From Phanerodontia chrysosporium (lineage: Eukaryota > Basidiomycota > Agaricomycetes > Polyporales > Phanerochaetaceae), in NCBI GenBank assembly GCA_001910725.1, contig MJGA01000035.1:124001-188000 (forward strand): a DNA stretch of 64,000 nt, given 5' to 3'. A model generated the notes under the pieces. The model was not told the origin of the DNA. It worked only from the letters and a program-made list of their open reading frames with translations, and did no database searches. Below are positions 44,150 to 55,414 of this stretch, in pieces; the stretch's first letter is position 1, and each line of letters begins with the position of its first letter. Both the position numbers and the translations under genes were made by a program.

Positions 44150-45460
44150 TTGTCCTGTGGAAGCTGATCAATTCCCTGCTAAAGACAGTAATTCCACAGC
44201 CTGCTTACCCTACTTCATCATTGGAATCATACTTTTCGGTAGATATCATCCCTGTCTGCTGTTCTCAGCGCTTATACCTCGAAACAGGCAGCGCTTGGGC
44301 GTTGGCACTCGGGATTTGCCGGACCCTGTGATCCCGAGATTGGGATGGCGCCGAGGTTGACTCTGCTCCCGACGACAGCTGAATACTGCAGTAATACACT
44401 CTCCGCTGCGCACCATCTGGCGGTGGAAATGCGAAGCAACATTTAGATTCACCATACCTGCGCTTGACTCAACACCTGAAGTCCTCCGACTCGCGCACGG
44501 GGCTGCGAGGTCCCAGCGGCCCGGGAAGGCGTACCTCTCCTGGAGCCGCTATGCCCTCACGCCATTCTCGAGTGGTATTGAGGATGCTCACATGGGGGCC
44601 CTGTGTCTGCAGAGAGTCTTTATAGCAGCGTCTCTGTCTAGAGCAAGGCGGTATTGCTTGGTATGTACTCTATTTCGTCTGCAGAGGTTTATACTCACGC
44701 ATACAGCAGGAGCGTTCTCGCTCGCAACCCAGCGCAAGCGCAAACGGAGACGTATCAGCTTGAGGAGGTAGGTGACGTGGCGGTCTCTGTCCACTGGATT
44801 TGGCCCGGGCAGTCTCGATTGTACTCCCACTTGGAGACAGGTGTGCGGCGCTCGCATTGTGGCTATCTCGTCAATGCCCTTACAATACGCTGCTGCGCTC
44901 ATCGCCGGTCTTGCTGGGAGCCTCGGACTCGACCTCTTGGGGAGCAGCATTTCATTGGCCAAGAACCTACGGACAGCAGCGCTGACAGTTGGAAGGCATG
45001 GTGCGTCCCATTCCTAGAGGCTCTGCCAACAAACGTGTTGGCTCATCATCGATGCAAAAGCAGGCGACATCATGAAAGGACAGAGCAGAACACTCCGATG
45101 GTCAGAATTTCGTTCGTGATGGACGAGAAGGCCCCGTGTTCGCCAGTCGGTCCGAGTCCTCACTCATGCACCCCCCACCGACCAAGAGCTCCACCTTCGC
45201 GCTCGATGGCTGCATCATTGCAACAGCAACATGAATGGTGACGCAGGAGATGCCACCAACTATGCCGATTTCAACGACTTATCCAGCTCTTTGTGCGCCG
45301 CCTACCTGCCTTTACTAACTCTTTCACAGTCGCTGACTCGCGCCCAGGGCTTGTATTCGGTGGCAACGGTCGTTCTCGTTGACTACACCGACCCGTAATT
45401 CAACTGCGTGTTCGTCCTCGGCGAGAGCAGGCACGCTGAGCCCGTCTATCAATCCACGAT
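44150..45460 (+). pseudogene. Degenerate subfamily C membrane protein (copy C5)
   Basis: Exon 1 remnant LPYFIIGIILFG at about 44205-44240 is followed by the same flank (YHPC, LFSALIP) as in C1, but the N-terminal codons found in C1 are deleted. Later, ALIAGLAGSLGLDLLGSSIS and LAKNLRTAAL near 44880-45000 match the helix of C2 and C4. RHHERTEQNTP near 45070 matches the charged exon, and GLYSVATVVLVDYTDP near 45350 matches the last exon but runs into a stop codon (TAA) before FNCVFVLGE. Exons 2-4 are not recognisable. Inactive copy, paired downstream of B4 as C1 is paired with B1. Confidence 0.68.
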
Positions 45461-45710
45461 ATTCCGGAAACCGTAGCCCCCACCGCAGAAGATGACAGCG
45501 CGTATCAAGAGGCGTCCGGAGTGGTCGGATCCGGAAGCGCCACAGACCAATGGTCATGATGTGCACAGCCGTTAAGCTGACATCGTGCATCCTACCCCTT
45601 TTGGACGTCCCGTTCCTCTCAAAAGACACGGACACACGTCAATTCGTCTATGGTAGTGGCGGACGTGCATGGAAGCCCCTCTTGCACTTTGCCTGCGGCC
45701 CGAAAAGCTC

Positions 45711-45717
45711 TATAAAG
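45711..45717 (+). promoter_or_regulatory. TATA box of copy C4
   Basis: TATAAAG at 45711, 54 bp before the start codon, within TATAAAGGCTCGC. The best TATA match among the cluster promoters, with similar elements before B2, B3 and B4. Confidence 0.5.
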
Positions 45718-45770
45718 GCTCGCACGGTACAACTCCCCGCGTACCATCCCTGCTTTACCTCCTCGTGTAC

Positions 45771-47211
45771 ATGATGTCAAGTACTGGACAAGACAACTCA
45801 AGCGTCGACCCGGCTAGCGACCCGCACTGGTCCTTCGCGGACGACGATAATCCTATATATCCTTATAACGTGCCGTATTTTATTGTCGAAATCGTGCTTT
45901 TCGGTAGGTCGCGGCCTCCCTGAGTCTCACGGACAGGTGCTAACCTGGACTGTCAGTGTTATACTCCATTCTGACGGGCTTCGCGGTCAACATTTTCCGG
46001 TGAGCTCTTTACCCGCCTCCCATGGGCTAGTTTGTGACCGTCTGCATTGCCGTAGGCACAGGCCGAAGTGCACCTGGTTCCGGCAGTGGACATTGCTCCT
46101 CTGTGCTCTCATGTATCTGATATCGGCTGCACATTTTTGCACGAGTATTATCACCTGCATCGACTCCTGCCGCGGCATAGTATCGCCGGAGTACGTACCT
46201 GAGCAGATAATGGTTCTCGTAAACGTGCGTGATTCTCCTTGCTACTCTTCGGTACAGTACGACTGACGATGGTGTGGCTAGATTGTAATCAGTGACGCTA
46301 TCGTGGTTTTGAGAGCATGGGTACTTTGGCCACGGAATCGCTGGGTGCAGGGATTTCTAGTCTTATTCTGCCTCGGCGATATTGGTATACTCGTCCTTCG
46401 ATATCCTGGACCTGGTTCTGACCCCGGTTCTGATTCCGTAGCTGGACTTGGGCTCGGAGGTGCTCTAGGCTTGTCTGCTGGGATTTCAGGTTCGATAGCT
46501 TCGTGGGCCACAAATGTTTTCACAACCGCTTTGATATCAGTGAAGGCCTGGTAAGTGGTCATTGTGTTGTCAATTGTAATACAGCGCTTTTTTAAATCAC
46601 ATAACTAGGCGACACCACAAGAACATTGGGGTCCACTTGGGTGCACACACGGGGCGCACAAAAGTTGAAAAAACTCTGCTGTTGTTCATCGAGTCGGGAC
46701 TGGTGTACGCACTGATCTGGGTAAGCCTGGTTCTACAGTGTGGGGTGTGATATCTGACTGCTGGTACAGCTCTTTATCGCAGCGACCTATTTTTTCTTGC
46801 TCTTCGAGGACACCTATCCTCATATCGTTGATATCATGACCGGGATTCAGCAGTACCCGATGATACAGCTCGTCGTAAGCAAACGATTGGATGTAAGGTC
46901 TGTCTATTCTACCTAGCTGATGAGCCCCACAGAGCATCTACCCCATGGCAACTGTCGTACTTGTCGACTATTCCAATTCATACTTCAATCGTGCATTGGA
47001 AGCAGAGACTGTGGATCACCGCAGGCCAGACAAGAATGGCGCCCCGGTACCCCAGCTAGAGGCTTCTTTCGACTCCTACGACGGCGACGAACTCCCTGCA
47101 GCTTCGTACGCCATCAGCGGAATTCGCTACGTGTCTGGGCAGCAGCGGAACACGCCCAGCGATGGGCTAGGTCTGAGCAGTGCGTTTATCACCCAAACGT
47201 CCGCACTATAA
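45771..47211 (+). CDS. Subfamily C membrane protein (copy C4)
   Basis: Complete gene. The ATG at 45771 (or the next codon, also ATG) leads to DDDNPIYPYNVPYFIVEIVL and exon 1 ends at 45903 with a GTAGGT donor. Exon 2 reads VLYSILTGFAVNIF, exon 3 LLCALMYLISAAHFCTSI and PEQIMVLVN, exon 4 SDAIVVLRAWVLWPRNRWVQ, exon 5 LGLGGALGLSAGISGSIAS with FTTALISVKAW. Then HHKNIGVHLGAHTGRTKVEK, LLLFIESGLVYALIW, LFIAATYFFLLFEDTYPHI and the last exon SIYPMATVVLVDYSNSYFN with an acidic-polar tail ending at 47211. Every junction I traced keeps frame. Closest relative in the window is C2. Seven hydrophobic segments, role unknown. Confidence 0.82.
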
Positions 47212-48376
47212 AATCAGAAAGGCTGCTTGCAGCGCTTTGTTGAGCGTGATGGGACGGCGACGTCGACGAATATATAGAATTCGTTGTCACTACAATTTGC
47301 GCTTAGGCCGTACATTATGAGGCTCTGAGCACTGTCTGGATCAGCCGCCAGCTCGTTCCGTCGCAGCCAGGTGCGCCTCCCAGTCGACGTCGATCACTTT
47401 GCCATATTTCAACGAGTCTCTTCACAGAGTGGTGCATTCAGGGATTATAGCCGTATACATATACGCTGTATATTTATGCAGACATGCACGACCCTGTCAG
47501 ACACCCTTTGGCCCTAGTATGATTTATCACCGGCCTGAAACCGCTACACGGGCTGATACATCACCTACTAGGAACTGGGCCTGCAACGCAGTTGGGCCAA
47601 GATAGGCCTTGGGCGGGCCTTCGGCCTTTCCCGGCACGTCCGGGACGTCTAAAAACGGCACCAGGGCGGTCGGGAGATTCAAAATATGCATGGGGGCGGG
47701 CCAGAAATGGCCTGAAAATCGTGGAAAAACGCGAAAATAATGCTGGGCCACGAGGATGCCATCTCTGAGCACCCCGTTCGCTATTCCATCAAAACATAAG
47801 CCCGAAATAACACATAACAGGCGCCGTAAGGGTCTCCCGCCCTCCGCTCCGCGCTTCCACGCGCCTCCTCCCGCCTCCCGCCCGCTGACCTTCGAAATTC
47901 CTGGGAAAATCGCTGAAAATGACAAAATATATTCAGGAAAAGACTGAAAATCCCCGATATATTTGAGTGTACTGGGTAGACGTAGACGCATCCAATACTG
48001 CCCTCAGGTTTGCCCCACAATCATCAAGAAACATGCTAGAAAAGTCCTGCGAAAATCTCGAAAATAATCCCGATAATTCGCCAAATAAGCAGATAAATTC
48101 CAGGAAAAATTCAGGCAGCCACGCGCACTTCGTACACTCCGTACACTTGTCGAGAGGGCTTTATACCATCGTAACTGTCAAGGACATCATAACCTACTCC
48201 TTTTAGAAATCTTTTTTTTTTTTTTTAAAAAAAAAAGCCTTGGTAAAATGAGGAAAATATTCTACTTTCACAGATTCGTGACGCACATGCTTTATTATTG
48301 GCGGAAGAAACATTGTTTACAATCATATTACATAGCAAGAACAAGTAGCGGCAGCAAAACAGTGGTCAAGGGCAAT
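47212..48376. other. AT-rich, gene-free interval
   Basis: About 1.2 kb between C4 and the HMG-like gene end. The words GAAAAT and GAAAATC recur many times on the plus strand at 47700-48080, giving a repetitive look, and GGGCC-rich sequence lies at 47560-47700. No coding support. A T15-A10 tract lies at 48212-48236. Confidence 0.45.
48212..48236. repeat. T15-A10 homopolymer palindrome
   Basis: Fifteen T followed directly by ten A, a perfect self-complementary tract of at least 20 bp in non-coding DNA. It could act as a nucleosome-excluding element or be the scar of head-to-head poly(A) insertions. Such tracts are also assembly-prone. Confidence 0.6.
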
Positions 48377-51300
48377 CTATCGTGTTCGCTTCTTCTTCGT
48401 TGGGCGCTTCGATGCAGGGCCTGGCGAGGCTCGTTTCTGACTGCATGTTGTTAGCCACGTTGAGCACGCAAAACATTGTAGAACTTACCCGGAGGCTTGT
48501 CGAGCCTGCAGGACTTGGCCTAAAACCCAGCGAACGTCATGTACAGCCTCTGCCCACTCCTCCGCAGATACCGTGTTCCTAAGCGCCGCGAGAGACCCGA
48601 TTATCGTTGCGAATCCATTTCGGCCCTGGACGAACATTGACGACCAATCCCCGTTACCTCCGATGGCGAGACGGTCATTGGTGCGGTCGCGCCACGCAGG
48701 GTTCAGCGCATCCCACCAAGCGCGCCATTCGTTTGCGTACTGCGCGCTGCGCGCCGGGGAAACCTTGACGGGCTGTCTGCGCCCGCAGCCAATCCAGTAC
48801 GTGACCTCTTGAGGTCTTCTCGTCGTTGCGAACGCCTCTGTCTGCAGACTATCAATACAATCTATGTAATAAGAATGGGGGAAGACTTACCGGTGACTCA
48901 AATCCAGTCAGGCTCTCCAGCGTTACCCAATCCTCCAGCATTTCCCTCCAGACGATGTTGACGTCATCGCCGCCGCAGTCGTATTGCGCAAACGTCTTGT
49001 GTAACGCGCTGAACCAGCCCGGCCATTGCTGAGCGTCTTCCCGAGGCCTCGAGCTAGATGCTGAGACTGGAGCATGCAATGGAGATGCTGGGCGACCTTC
49101 GAATTCTGTAGGACGTTCTGCGGGCGGCGCAGCTTCTAGTTGCTGTTGCTCATGTGCTGGAGTCTCGACTTCACCAATGGGGGGTACCGGGAGAGGGTCG
49201 TTGCCGGCTGCGTCGCGAGGGCGCGGTTGTGGCGATCCGCGGACACTCGGAGTTGACTGCGTGGCCGCTACTGCACCAGGTGATTGATACGGTGACGGGA
49301 CTGGCACAGTGCTGGCAGGAGGCGGGGCCGCGGGCACGGGCGAAGCACTCGTGGAAGGAAGAGACAGATCCAGGGCCGCGGGCACGGGCGGAGCACTCGT
49401 GGAAGGAAGAGACAGATCCAGGGCAGCGGGCGGTTCAGCACACAGAGCGGTAGATGGTTGCGGAACTTCAGCAAGAGGTTGGGCATCGAGAGGTGACGTC
49501 CAGGCATGACCGTCGTCGCACTGGGAGGCAGGGACTGGGGTAGGACGAGGGGAGGGTGGTGACGAGGGTGAGCTGGGAACTGGCAGGCTGCTTGCGGCGT
49601 TGCGGACACGAGCAGAGCGCCTCGGCTCCTCAGCCGGCCCAGTCGGTTGTTTGCGCTTCCGAGGGGGCTTGACCGTAGAGGGGAGTGGACCTGCCTCCTT
49701 GGAGACAGGGCCGTCAAGAATCCCCAACTTCTCGGCAAGTGCCAGATTGCTGGCCTTCCGGCACGCAATCTCCCACTCCTCGCTGTCAAGATTGTTGACA
49801 ATCTTGATCTGCCTTCGCCTCTCCGCAACGGTCTTCATCCGACCGATGCTCCAGACGAGCGAGGGGGGCGCGTCTGCCCGTAGCAAAGCCATCACGTCTT
49901 GCGGCTGACGGCTACCCTCCCCACCTGCGTGCGCAGCATCCAAACCGGCTGCCGAAGGTGGTGGCGAGACGCTATCACGTACGTCACCTTCCGGTGATAA
50001 CACCGATGGAACTTGCAGGGAAGCAGCCGTAGGCGGTCCGCCACTGGATTGCATGCTCGACGACGGGCACGGCAATCTGCCTTCCAGCTGTGCAGTCTGG
50101 GAGACGGGCAGCGCTGTCTCGTCGCTTTCACATTCTGCGAGGATATGTCAGCCACAGTGGAAGAGTTATAAAGGTATACTCACGCCCTGCGTATTCCAGA
50201 AACTGCCCGAACTGATTCAGGACGACCTTGAAGCCGTCCGGATCCCACGTCGCGAAGTTCTTCGGGTTCTTCTCCCTGCTTTCACCGAGGTGGACGCAAG
50301 ACACACGGCACTTGATGTCGCCAGGTGCAGGGGGAGAGCCCGCCACGAGCATCATGAATGGCATGCCTGTACGTCCCGCAATCACTTCGAGCATCGGTCG
50401 AACGACACGTGCCAACGTTTTGCGTGCTCTGCAATGCATTAGGTAAGTACATGTGCATGTAAGGCGTTGCGTGTACTCACGCTTCCTGTTCAGCCGGGGA
50501 CAGGTCAGGCATCGGCTCCGATGCCTTCTCCTTGGCCTTGCACGCGTCGCTCTTTCTACGCTTCGTCTCTTCCTCGTAAGCGTGCTGATCAGCTTCTGGA
50601 AGGGCGTTGAACAACTCTTTCGATAGGGCGACGCGTTGTCCAATGCCCGTTAGGCCGCGGGTTCGCATTGCATTGTCAATTTCTGACTTGTTCTGTGCAG
50701 CGTACAGCTGATACGCCGCCATCTTCTTGGTGGCAGCCTTCGGGGGCTCGTTGAGACTCTTCAGAGCAGGTAACCATGGATTGCTGGTACCAGCCACGTC
50801 GCTTGAGTGCTGGTAATGAAAATGTTGCTTCAAGGCCTGTACTAGATTAGACGTGTAATACGAAAGCGAGGCGCAACTCACCTTATTCGTCTTATCCACC
50901 ACCTGGGCCTTGTCCCAATCCTTCGCCTTGCGCCCAATCGAGCCCCTCGCATCCTCCCAGGTGAACCGCGCCCAGTACGCGTTCCTTATCTCCGTGAACA
51001 ACTCGGCGAGCTTCTTCACCTTCCCTGCCGACTTGCTCACGATGAACTCATATCTCTCCGTGAATGTGTCCAACAGCTCCCTTTCTAGGCCCTTGAAGCG
51101 ACTCGGCATTCCAGAGCGTCCGCCCTTGCGAGATTGGCGTTCTTCGAGCGTCTTGGCACGCTGCATCGGCAGACCGATGTTGTCAACGTCCCCGTCTTCA
51201 GGTTCAAGTTCGTTGTCGTCGTCGTCTTCATCGTTCGAGGTTTCCGAGGCGGAGTCGGAGCAGCGGTCATCGTCGTCGGGAAAGTATTCAGCATCACTCA

Positions 51301-51561
51301 AGGCGGAAGCGCTGGACGCCTTCTCCGAGCCACGTGTTTGTGAATGAGGCTCCTCTTCGTCTATGTCCGCAGTTCGTTTCTCTGGATCTGTGTCATTTGC
51401 GACTTTGGCAAGGTGCGTCAGCTTAACCGCGGGCTGCTTGGACCGGTATAACGACGCGACGTACCATTGTCCGTGTCTGTGTGAGCTGATGACTCTCCCG
51501 TGGGCGAAGAGCGCGACGACGCCGAACGCGGCGACATGGGGGCAAGACTGGAATCGTTCAT
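48377..51561 (-). CDS. Nuclear-type protein with HMG-box-like region and C-terminal basic signal
   Basis: Multi-exon gene. The ATG at 51561 starts MNDSSLAPMSPRSASSRSS, followed by an acidic serine-rich part (DDDDNELEPEDGDVDN), TERYEFIVSKSAGKVKKLAE and, after a short intron, PPKAATKKMAAYQLYAAQNK plus ALPEADQHAYEEETKRRKSD, which has the spacing and residues of an HMG-box-like fold. Then a domain with MPFMMLVAGSPPAPGDIKCR, a long proline/serine-rich linker and a final domain VTYWIGCGRRQPVKVSPARS with WRAWWDALNPAWRDRTN of a kind common in agaricomycete proteins. The last exon ends SKRPTKKKRTR at 48377, a nuclear localisation-like signal. No catalytic motif is seen. DNA-binding or chromatin role is inference. 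Divergent from the viroplasmin-like gene, 287 bp apart. Confidence 0.72.
49326..49421 (-). repeat. Two tandem 48-bp units in the linker of the HMG-like gene
   Basis: Positions 49326-49373 and 49374-49421 are nearly identical and encode two copies of a 16-residue unit (AALDLSLPSTSA plus PVP). The repeat is in frame and only lengthens the disordered linker; copy number may vary between strains. Confidence 0.8.
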
Positions 51562-51848
51562 GGCGATGTGACTGTCGAGAGTAAGTTTGGGGCGTTATTG
51601 TCCCATGCGGTCCCTTAGGGACTGGGCGCACGAGATTCCTCGGCCTGTCATTGGTTAAGTTCCCCGTTTGCCTTTTTGTGCTAAATTGATCTAACTCGCA
51701 TCCTCCTGAGCCTCTCGCGAAGGCAATCCCACCCACAGGAAAGCGTCTGCAGACGCTCGGGGTTGACGGGATAAAAGCGAACCATCTCTCGCGACCTCAA
51801 CGTTTCCCCTCTGTCTCCCCACCGTCTCCCCACCGTCTCCCCACTTCC

Positions 51849-53260
51849 ATGGAGGAATACGCGTTCGGCCACATCTGCCTCTGTGAGGTCACCTGCCCCT
51901 TGCATCACCCAGGCCCAGGCCCTGCTCCCGAGGACCCGGGTGAATCAGGTGCCGCCGCGCTGGCTGCTGCCTTGATGGCGTTAGCCTCGGCGTGCGTTCG
52001 ACTGCCTCTCATTATTTCCAGCCGCTAACCTGTGTCTAGGGACAGGTCAAATCAGTCCCCCATGCGGGCAAGCGGACTCGTCTACCCTGACGAAATCTCT
52101 GAAGACGAGCCCAATTTTGACCTGTCGTGGCTTCCGAGCCACTTCTACTGGGTCTCACATGGTCGGCGCAACACATGGGGTGTCTTCAAGACATAGTAAG
52201 TGCACAGTGCGAGAACAAGGCCCCTGCTGATCATTAACACAGTGAAGACGCCTCGCGGGCGACACGGAGTGTGTCGTGCAACGCGTACAAGGGGTACTCA
52301 AATCGACAGCAATTCTACGAACACTTCCGGGACTACTGCCTTCGTGGCGGCACCCGAGGTATGCGACCTGACCGCTATAACATTTTCCCCCCATCGTCAC
52401 ACGCGAGGAATGGTGCGAACGCTTGAGAAAGGTTGCGGAGGAGAACGGCGTCGAATTCGACAGCTCCCCGCAGCTCGTTGCCCTCGTGCAGGCGATTATG
52501 GACGCCCGCCCCGAAGGTGACCGTAGCATCGTCGCGGGTGCGACGTATCGCCAGCAGCCGGCTGGCACGGGTGACAACTCTGCCCCAGCTGGCACTCAGG
52601 CCGCAGCCGCAGCCTCCGGTGGCCAGTCTCGCACTTCGCCGGCAGCTGCCACCCCGACGAATCATGTCCCCCCGCCTGCTTCATCGACGCCGAGCCCTTC
52701 GACCACTGAACCTGGTACGTCATGTATTTGTTCACTGCCGCATCCCTTAAGCGACTGACCTCGTTTTGCCTCTACCACAGCTGAGCAGCCATCTCACACG
52801 AAGCCGACGGGCACCGCAACTCCGTCTGCGCCCGATAGCGCGAGACCTACCATGGGCCGCGAGGCTGCCGAACGTGCGTGGGCGAGCTCTCAGGCTGGCA
52901 GCAGCACTGTTGTCGACGACATCAGCGACACGATATCATCTGGTAAGTCTTGTCCCTTGATTTAACTGCAAGGGCTCGTTGACAACCGGCCTGCAGCCTC
53001 TGTGACCGGGTCCGAAGAAGGAGAGGACGGCATGGTCTGGGGCGTCATGCGTGGCCTCGAACTCGGGATGCACTATTCTCGGTGAGTTATGGACCCTTCT
53101 CGCGTGACTTGTGACTTACTAGCTTGCCTCTGTCAGGGAGAGCTACAACGCTGCGCTTGGCCGTCACCCGTTGAGATGGGGGCGCTCCTTCACAAGTGCT
53201 CAGGCAGCAATGGTCTGGCTTGCTGCTCGTGAGCACATGCAGGTCGAGCTGGAATATTGA
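51849..53260 (+). CDS. Protein with two RNase H1 N-terminal (viroplasmin)-like segments
   Basis: The ATG at 51849 opens MEEYAFGHICLCEVTC. Exon 2 (acceptor near 52039) contains LPSHFYWVSHGRRNTWGVFK and, after a phase-2 intron, CNAYKGYSNRQQFYEHFRDY. The order YxVxxGRxxGxx...YKGxxxxxxFxxH is that of the RNase H1 N-terminal / caulimovirus viroplasmin fold, which binds RNA-DNA hybrids. A helical exon (EWCERLRKVAEENG) and an Ala/Pro/Ser linker follow. A second similar segment, VWGVMRGLELGMHYSRESYN with GRSFTSAQAAMVWLAAREHM, closes the protein at 53260. No RNase H catalytic domain is present. Junctions for five introns keep frame. Nucleic-acid binding is inference from the fold. The gene shares a 287-bp divergent promoter with the HMG-like gene. 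Confidence 0.68.
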
Positions 53261-55414
53261 CTCAGTTCCCGCATCGCCCCGTGCTCTGATGTCCGCGCCC
53301 TGCTGTTGTCCTGACCGCGTCTTTGAAACCCGCCTTAGCCTCCTTCCCCGCGAGTCACTCCGCTTTTGTCACCGCTGCGCTCATGTATAGATCCCTCTCG
53401 CGTGTAAACCGTACATATGCCGAAATATACTCCGCCCGATGGGCCTTCTTGACTTTTAGCACTGGTACGCCCGACTCGTGAGATACCGTTACCGCGAACG
53501 CACTCGGGGCAGGGCTACGATGCCACCGTTTGATGTTTGATGTCTCGAAACTAGGTATGTCCTGCCAAGTCTCGTCACTCGCCCCTGAGGACTACTGGTC
53601 ATGTCGTGATATAGCCGGAATATGGATGACAACTCACATCTATGAGACGGCAATATGTATGAACAAAGACTCGGCCCGGGGTACCCTTGAGTGGTACGAA
53701 ACGTCGCAGCATGAAACGAGAGCGCACCTAGTACAGGCATCCCCTGCCAGTAGTCCGCACTTTGCGCCGCACACTGTACATAGTACGAGTCTGCGACTCA
53801 AATAAACTTATTGGCTTGCTCCTTCAACTTACACAAATGAATTCTTCACTCGCTCACTGACGGTACACGGAGTAGTGCTGTACGAGATGAATCATTTGCT
53901 GACCGTGGCAGTGGACGCACTCGAGAGCATCCCCGGCCACGTCATGAGGTCTGAGCTGCCGTTCGCCGGACTCGTAGAAATGTCGATTGTCCAATCACAT
54001 GTCTAGGTAGATATTGAGGTCAGCTTGGCTTCGTGCTTTAGCATACCTCGCACCCGGGCACTTCGCATGCAGGTGCCGTTGTGAAGTGCGGAAGTTAGTG
54101 GAGCGGTGAGCCGATCCAAGTGAAATCATCATTTCAGACAGACTCTCAGTAGTACTGCAACGGGAGTAGTGGAAGTTTGACTCAGTTTCTCTGTCTCTTG
54201 AATGCAGTTGGGACTTCGAGGACCCGCTACACTACTAGTCGGTCTGACACTGGCATAAGGAGTCGCCAACGCCAAGTTGTTCTAACGCGAGCGTAGCTAC
54301 CATGCTATACTTGATTATGATGCTGGAAGCATCAATTACATGCATGCAATCTATGTACAGGGTGTATCGCCGTGACAGAATGAATACCGCACCGTACTTC
54401 GCTTGAAACCGTTCAAGTTTAGCGTCGTACTAACCACAGTAATCCGGAAAGGTTGGAGTGCACGCAACGATTACCTACTCATACAATCGATCTCCTACTC
54501 CTTATACGGCAGACAATTATGAAAGTATGATGCTAAAACCCTCCTGTTATCCTAAGAGATGTAAGTGAGGACGTCAGCTACAATCCGTGGTTCGGAGAGT
54601 GAACGTCCTCACTTACCAAAACGGGAAATGACGGCGGTCGCAAAGTCAGCGTCGTGTCCACAGCGCCTGAACTTGTTCTGTCTGAGCAGTGAGCACTACT
54701 TACCTACACATCCCTCTGCTACTTTATCATACTCGTCCTGTCCGAAGTCCTCATCGTTGTAGCGGTAACAGCGACCCTCTCGGTCCACATCGCCAGGTAA
54801 GGACTCTTGATGTCCATTCTCGTCTCAAGCTGACATTGCGCATGCAGGTGCGACCCATCCCCTGCAATGCCGATATGTATCAGTTCGCGCCATCACACCG
54901 CTGCACAACGGGTTCTGTGCACATACCCATCACCCCGCTGAGTTTGTCGAGGGGTCATCGGTGCGGGCATAAGCACGGATGGGCGGCGCGACGGCAGCCA
55001 CGGTACGCCTGTTAATGTGCAGATATTAACCCGATGTGCTCTGTTGGCACGTACGCAACAACGTCAATCCGATTCCCAAATTTCAAGCGGCTACGACGCT
55101 CCCGATCTGTGCTCCCCACCCACGTAGGCTGGTGCCCGCCATCCCTCCCCGGCGCCATCCCTTGCCGACTGGGGATCGTCTTCCGCTGGTTATACAAGAG
55201 TTCATGCTTTCGAGGCCTCTAGGAGGATCGTATGTCCGTGTATGCGACGCACCCGCGAAAGTCTCCCGCAAGTCCAGACAAGTATGGTACGCGTACACCC
55301 AATTCTGGTTGCTCGGATGCGTGCTGACAGACAATCATCTACAGTCGAAGCCTTCGTGGATGCTATGGCCAACGATGAGAAACCTCCCCATTGCTTCCCG
55401 CTCCCCTTGGATCC
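53261..55414. other. Gene-poor interval upstream of KDZ pseudogene
   Basis: About 2.1 kb with no convincing gene. Frames at 53530-53805, 54689-55015 and 55036-55452 lack family features. An inverted repeat occurs at 54561-54616. The right part (about 55200-55414) should be the promoter of the KDZ gene. Confidence 0.45.
54561..54616. repeat. Perfect 14-bp inverted repeat (hairpin) with 28-nt loop
   Basis: GTAAGTGAGGACGT at 54561-54574 is exactly complementary to ACGTCCTCACTTAC at 54603-54616. It could form a stem-loop or mark a small palindromic element. No flanking duplication was recognised. Confidence 0.7.
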
